DNA from: Haematobia irritans
Lineage: Eukaryota > Arthropoda > Insecta > Diptera > Muscidae
Length of the DNA stretch: 64,000 nt
Assembly (NCBI RefSeq): GCF_050003625.1
Contig: NC_134400.1
Location: forward strand, 224,914,085-224,978,084
Direction: 5' to 3'
Shown: positions 59,613-64,000 of the stretch, in pieces
How the letters are laid out: each line of letters opens with the position of its first letter
How positions within the stretch are numbered: position 1 is the first letter of the stretch
Position numbers and translations under genes: made by a program
Notes under the pieces: generated by a model
Seen by the model: only the letters and a program-made list of their open reading frames with translations
Told to the model about the DNA's origin: nothing
The model's database searches: none

Positions 59613-62160
59613 AGTCTGGTGCAGGGTATAAAAAGTGATGGATTTTTTTTTTTAATTTTTATATAAAAACTTATATCAAAAATTTATTTTTTACTCAAAC
59701 TAAAAACAATAAGTCAATTAAGAAAGTAATTGAAAATAGCGGCATTTTTTAATTAAAAATTTAATTGAGTTTTGCAATCAACATCATCATAAATATTGAA
59801 TTGAATCAAATAAAAAAAATTAACCGAAATTTACTTTAATTTTATAATCAAATATGTTATATGCCAAATTAAAATTGATACTATCATTTTCGTGATTGAA
59901 GACATTTTAATTAAAAAATTAATTAGTTGAATCAGAAAAAATAAATTTTGTGTGTGCATTATTAAATACTCAAATTGGTTGCACACATAATTGACTCTAA
60001 GACATATTAGAAGAATGATTCCAAACAATATAATTCTATATTGCGGAATTGTCGTATCAGTTCATTAAAGTGTACAAATGCACCCTAGATACACAAGTGT
60101 CTTCGACCATACAACTTGTCTACGTATACTCCAAATATTAAAATCGATTGCACACATAAGCGAAATTATATTGTTTTTGATAATGTGTTCAAAACACTAT
60201 TATCCTACTTCCTGATGTGTCCATATCAATTCACTGAAGTGTATAAACTCCATTCTGAAGTGAACTTGGATTCTGAGGATTTATTTAATAATGAAGTATT
60301 TTACAACAAATTCAATTCAAATATATTAATATTTCATTTCATCAAATTATTAGTTTATTATTTATCTTTTTATATTATTTATCTCTCGCTCCAATTTTGT
60401 TTGACTGATTTTTGGTTTAATTATTACATGGGTAACATTTTTTCCGGTGTAGGTTACTATACAATAACCAATCTAGTCAATGAATTCCCTAAAGTCTCAG
60501 CTACCCTTTTTACTATTTGCAATTGCATTTCACAAATTGCCTCTGTTGTTTTATGTTAATATTGACGATTGTTATTGGACGCCAAACTGTTTGACGCCAA
60601 AGTTCCTTTTACATAGGGACTTTGAGACCATATTCATAAATAAATGCCCGCTAGCTAGCTCTTCCGTCGTGCGTGCGTCGTATGGTATGGTATGGTGGCT
60701 GAGTGATTGGTCTGGTGTCGGCCGCGACAGTCTGCATGCAATAGCTGACAATTTATCGGACCAGGCATAGCTTATGGTAGGAATGGATATGAAGCGTTAG
60801 GTTGCTTCTTCAGTCTACGGACCACTTTGCCTTATTTCCATGCATCTGCAAATGATAAAGTAGGCATTTTTTAAAAGCTTGACACGAATATTTTTTCCTT
60901 CCAAACCGAAATACACTCGCCAGACTGAATCAAATATGTTTCCAGGGCCTCACCTAGTTTCCTTGTTTTTATTGTTTTGCGTCCCCTATAAAGTCCCTTG
61001 CGTGGAGAAGTTTGCGTGCTGCCAAAGAAGGTGGAAACCTTGCGTGTTCAATGTGAATATTTTTTGTCTACCCTAAAAGCAAGAAAAAAATGCAAGATTT
61101 TTTTTCTTCACCTTAACATTGATCCTTCTATGGTGGAAGTCTTCCAAAGGGAATATTGTGATGACAAGGAGCGGGGGAGGCATCTATTAACAATTAAGCA
61201 CTTATTTCTGTTGTGTAGTCTGGGTTTGGTCCTTGCTTGTGACCATACTTCTGTCCTGGCAGTGGCTTCTCGTCTTAATCATATTACAAATTACATTTTG
61301 TCTCAATACCCAGCCAGGTCTGTAGCATTGGACCTTCTCTTATGGTTTTTGTTGGTTGACCTTACCTACTGGTCACAAATTGTGCCTGTTGTGAAGCACA
61401 GACACCAAATACGATGCGAAGGGCACATTTTTGGTATTGGCAAAAAGCCAAAATTAATTTATCAGGTTTTGCTATGGTAGACAAGTCCGTTTTGTGAAAG
61501 AAGGCCGTATTATTTTAAACAAATGCCTTTTAATGGTTCTATAATTTATTTCCGCTTGCCGGCACTCGTCCGCAAAACTAGAGGGCGTTAGTGGTATGGG
61601 ACCATCCAAGAAATCATTTAATACCCAGACAACACCAATCTGGCAAACCAAATGAGGACTGTGGGTGGTAAATCAATCAGCTTAATTTGTAAACATGCTT
61701 AAATTGTTTGTCCATGTCATAAAGGATGGCTGGCAAAAAGGAAATCCGATTAACTTTAATGGAGCATCCTCAAAAGTTTCATCGTCAACTTCGTATAGAC
61801 CAGGATTAATCGATAGAACTTAGTGGCAAAGCCCTATCGACTACTAAGGCAATTGACCCTTATGGAGACATTTGAAAAGATTTTGATAGAGTGCATTTTT
61901 GCTAATTATGTTAACAAATCATCTAAGGATGATTATTAACAGCCAAATGGAAATCAAAGTTACAAATTAATAATCAACCATTAAATTAGATTTATGGGAT
62001 ATATGAGAAGCTTTTCATTACATTTTATGGGGAATGCCTAGCATATAAACATAATTACAATAACTTGTAAATAAATGGAGTGATAAAGTTTGGAAGACTC
62101 ATCGTTGAAAAAGATGACACTGAAAAATCTTTAATTTCATAATTTAAACTATTAACGCTA
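59613..62160. other. Two open frames of unknown nature; no assigned gene
   Basis: Holds the two longest unexplained frames: 60116-60559 (147 codons, hydrophobic, ending EFPKVSATLFTICNCISQIA) and 60998-61480 (160 codons, with hydrophobic stretches near HLFLLCSLGLVLAC and LDLLLWFLLVDL). I recognise neither and could not join them by splicing. 60590-61480 is less AT-rich than the surroundings. They may be chance frames or fragments of a diverged or decayed membrane-protein gene. Confidence 0.25.
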
Positions 62161-62650
62161 CACCCAGAAAAAGGTGAACCCACCATGAAAGGAAATGTAG
62201 GTTTATATTTGAAATTTTTAACTAAAATATTTTAATAATGGCAACATGATACAAATAAGTTAATATGTATTATTATTTATTAAAAATAATATTTTTTTTC
62301 TGTTGTTTAATACAATTTCATATTTTGGAAGAAAACATTTGAATTAAAAATCGTTAAAATGTCTTTAGCGTTATATGAAGTTTAATGCAGACACAATTTA
62401 TGAAAAATGTACTTATTTGAGAAACTTATGACCTCAATTTAAGCAAACTTCACTCATTCTAGGAAACTATGAACTATTTTCATATTTAGAAAAATTGTGT
62501 ATCTAATGTGTATAAAACTTTTTTTCTCATTTTCAGTTCACTTCATTAAAGTAAGCAAAAAATAATAAGAAAGTTCTCACATTTAGCAAATTTGAACTAA
62601 AATTAACAAAATGTTATGAACTAAAATAAAGTTAAATCGGCTATAAAAAA
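62161..62650. repeat. Truncated relative of CACCCAG-ended elements
   Basis: Starts acacccagaaaaaggtg and shares gcgttatatgaagttta and gaactaaaataaagttaaat with the repeats at 13.6-15.3 and 56.9-57.1 kb. No matching right end was found. Confidence 0.5.
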
Positions 62651-62672
62651 TTGCCTAGTCATTTTTGTATGG

Positions 62673-63585
62673 TACACGCAAAGAAAAAAAAACGTTTGGA
62701 AAACGTGTACCGAAAACGTTTTTCTTTTGTTAGAGTTTTTTGAATTGCTTCGAAAATTTTAAACTTTTATCACCAAAAAAATTCGTTTGTTACAAAATTT
62801 TTATTTTTTCAATAAAAAAAGTTATTTTTGAACCAACAACACAGTCCATTTCGTTTATATCAAACACTGTTCTTTTCTGACTTTAGGTCTTTAATAAGAC
62901 ACATTTTACAGTTCATAGAAAAATTTAATATAGTAGAATGTAATGTTGAACATTTTTTCGGAATCTTCCGACCATATCTGGAATATATGTAAAAAAAAAA
63001 GCTTTATTTGAAGCAGGGATCGAACCCACGGCATGCAAGTCGGACGTAGCAACCACTGCTCCACGGTGCCTAACTAAATGTATTTTTCTGTTAAATAAAC
63101 TTTCTTTAATCGGCTCGTGGGCGCCGCAAGCTATACTATATAAATATAACTTATATGGGTAATTGTCTATTGATGACAATAACGGCTACATATCTCAGTG
63201 GATAGTGTGTTGGCTTACAAATTGCATGGTCCGCGGTTCGATTATCCGACCAGGCGAAAGGTAAAAAAAAAAACAATTTAAACATTTATAAAATCGTATA
63301 ATTTCTTCTACAATGTTTGTATTACAGGAAAAGGTGCTAAGAACTAAAAAACTTGGTGGAAGTGAGAAAGATATGAGGGAAAATGCAATTAGCCAGAAAA
63401 AAAATTTTTTTTTTTAGTTAGTCTTTCTGAAATTGTTTTTACATCTTGGTAAAGAATAAACGTTTATCACAAAAAGTATATACTTTTCTTCCAAATACAC
63501 TTCCTTTCAACGAAAAGCAAATGAGAAACGAACTTTGTTTGTCTAAAATTACGTTTGGGAGGAAAGAATTATTTTTTTGCGTGTA
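62673..63585. mobile_element. TIR element ACACGCAAAGAAAA carrying divergent tRNA-like modules, copy 2
   Basis: About 913 bp with ends acacgcaaagaaaaaaa and tttttttgcgtgt, TA at each edge. At 63003-63075 (minus) it has a tRNA-like module: gagcagtggttgctacg and gggttcgatccctgctt. At 63181-63265 (plus) it has a second: atctcagtggatagtgtgt and cggttcgattatccg. The 105 bp between them contain cggctcgtgggcgccgcaag. No protein coding. Confidence 0.75.
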
Positions 63586-64000
63586 GTGAAAATCAGTTTA
63601 TCCTTACAGTCAATTGGGGCCATTTCTCTGAAATCGAATATAAAATGTTACTTATAGACGCCTAAAACCACTTATGCTAAATACGTATGATTCTGAATAG
63701 CACAGATCCTAATTCACATATTGTTAGAGTCGACCTAGCCTTGAATGCCCATAGTTCCATTTAATTTCCTCAAGACTTTGGTATTATTAAGGTCAATCGT
63801 ACAATGGAATGAATCAAAAAGTCTCAATATTTTTCACACGTTATACTCGGGGGCCACATTGACGGCCACTTGAGCAATTTGCAACATTACATTGCTTATG
63901 AAAATACCCTTATAAGACCATGACAAACTCTATAGCAAACGGACATGCTAACCACTTTAACATTATGGATCAAAATCAAAAAGAAGACCCCTCACCAAAT
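63586..64000. other. No gene recognised
   Basis: Ordinary AT-rich sequence to the window end. Confidence 0.4.

Noticed and set aside
60116..60559. Innexin or transporter gene
   Set aside because: A few residues can be aligned to either family by eye, but no defining motif (such as the innexin YYQWV) is present, so no name is given.

Overview
The window is AT-rich, intron-bearing DNA packed with transposable elements, and it reads as nuclear DNA of a higher (calyptrate or muscoid) fly. Three things point that way: a phosphatidylinositol 4-kinase beta gene with both very short (60 bp) and TE-filled introns; the repeat types present (hAT and Tc1/mariner derivatives, a tRNA-derived SINE, abundant MITEs); and the absence of bacterial gene organisation. 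I cannot name the species from sequence alone.

Only one host protein-coding gene can be supported. It lies on the minus strand at 2599-12574 and matches PI4K-beta (Drosophila four wheel drive, fwd). I rebuilt it as ten coding exons whose splice phases all agree. The summed coding length is 4182 nt, or 1393 codons plus stop, running from a Met at 12574 to a C-terminus that ends like other PI4K-beta proteins. Its introns hold repeats: a foldback element and an old SINE in the last intron, and four layers of insertions in the 3.9-kb first coding intron (an ACACNGAAAA-ended element split by a SINE, a DD37E mariner-type transposon, and a second such element split by a Tc1-like MITE).

From about 12.6 to 64 kb I find no further convincing host gene. 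This tract is intergenic, or intron of a gene whose exons lie outside. It is built of repeats. 13.6-14.8 kb holds a long-TIR element with splice-like signals. 24.0-26.3 kb is a degraded Ty1/copia retrotransposon split by a DD41D (rosa-type) mariner copy. 28.3 kb is a pogo-type MITE. 33.6-34.5 kb is a hAT element with a transposase remnant, followed at once by a second hAT-type MITE (34.6-35.1 kb) whose sister lies at 40.5 kb. 35.7-36.6 kb is a 478-bp tandem duplication. 41.4 and 63.0 kb carry two copies of a composite repeat with two divergent tRNA-like modules. 50.6 kb is a full SINE with a 14-bp target duplication. 53.4-59.6 kb is a nest of 153-bp-period repeat elements, including a large inverted pair, invaded by a SINE, a long-TIR element and an ACGAAA-rich MITE.

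The transposon-encoded proteins are all broken (frameshifts, stops, deletions). The exception is the 231-codon DD41D frame at 24585-25280, which stays open after an apparently in-frame internal deletion. All family names come from motif recognition by eye; no database search was run.
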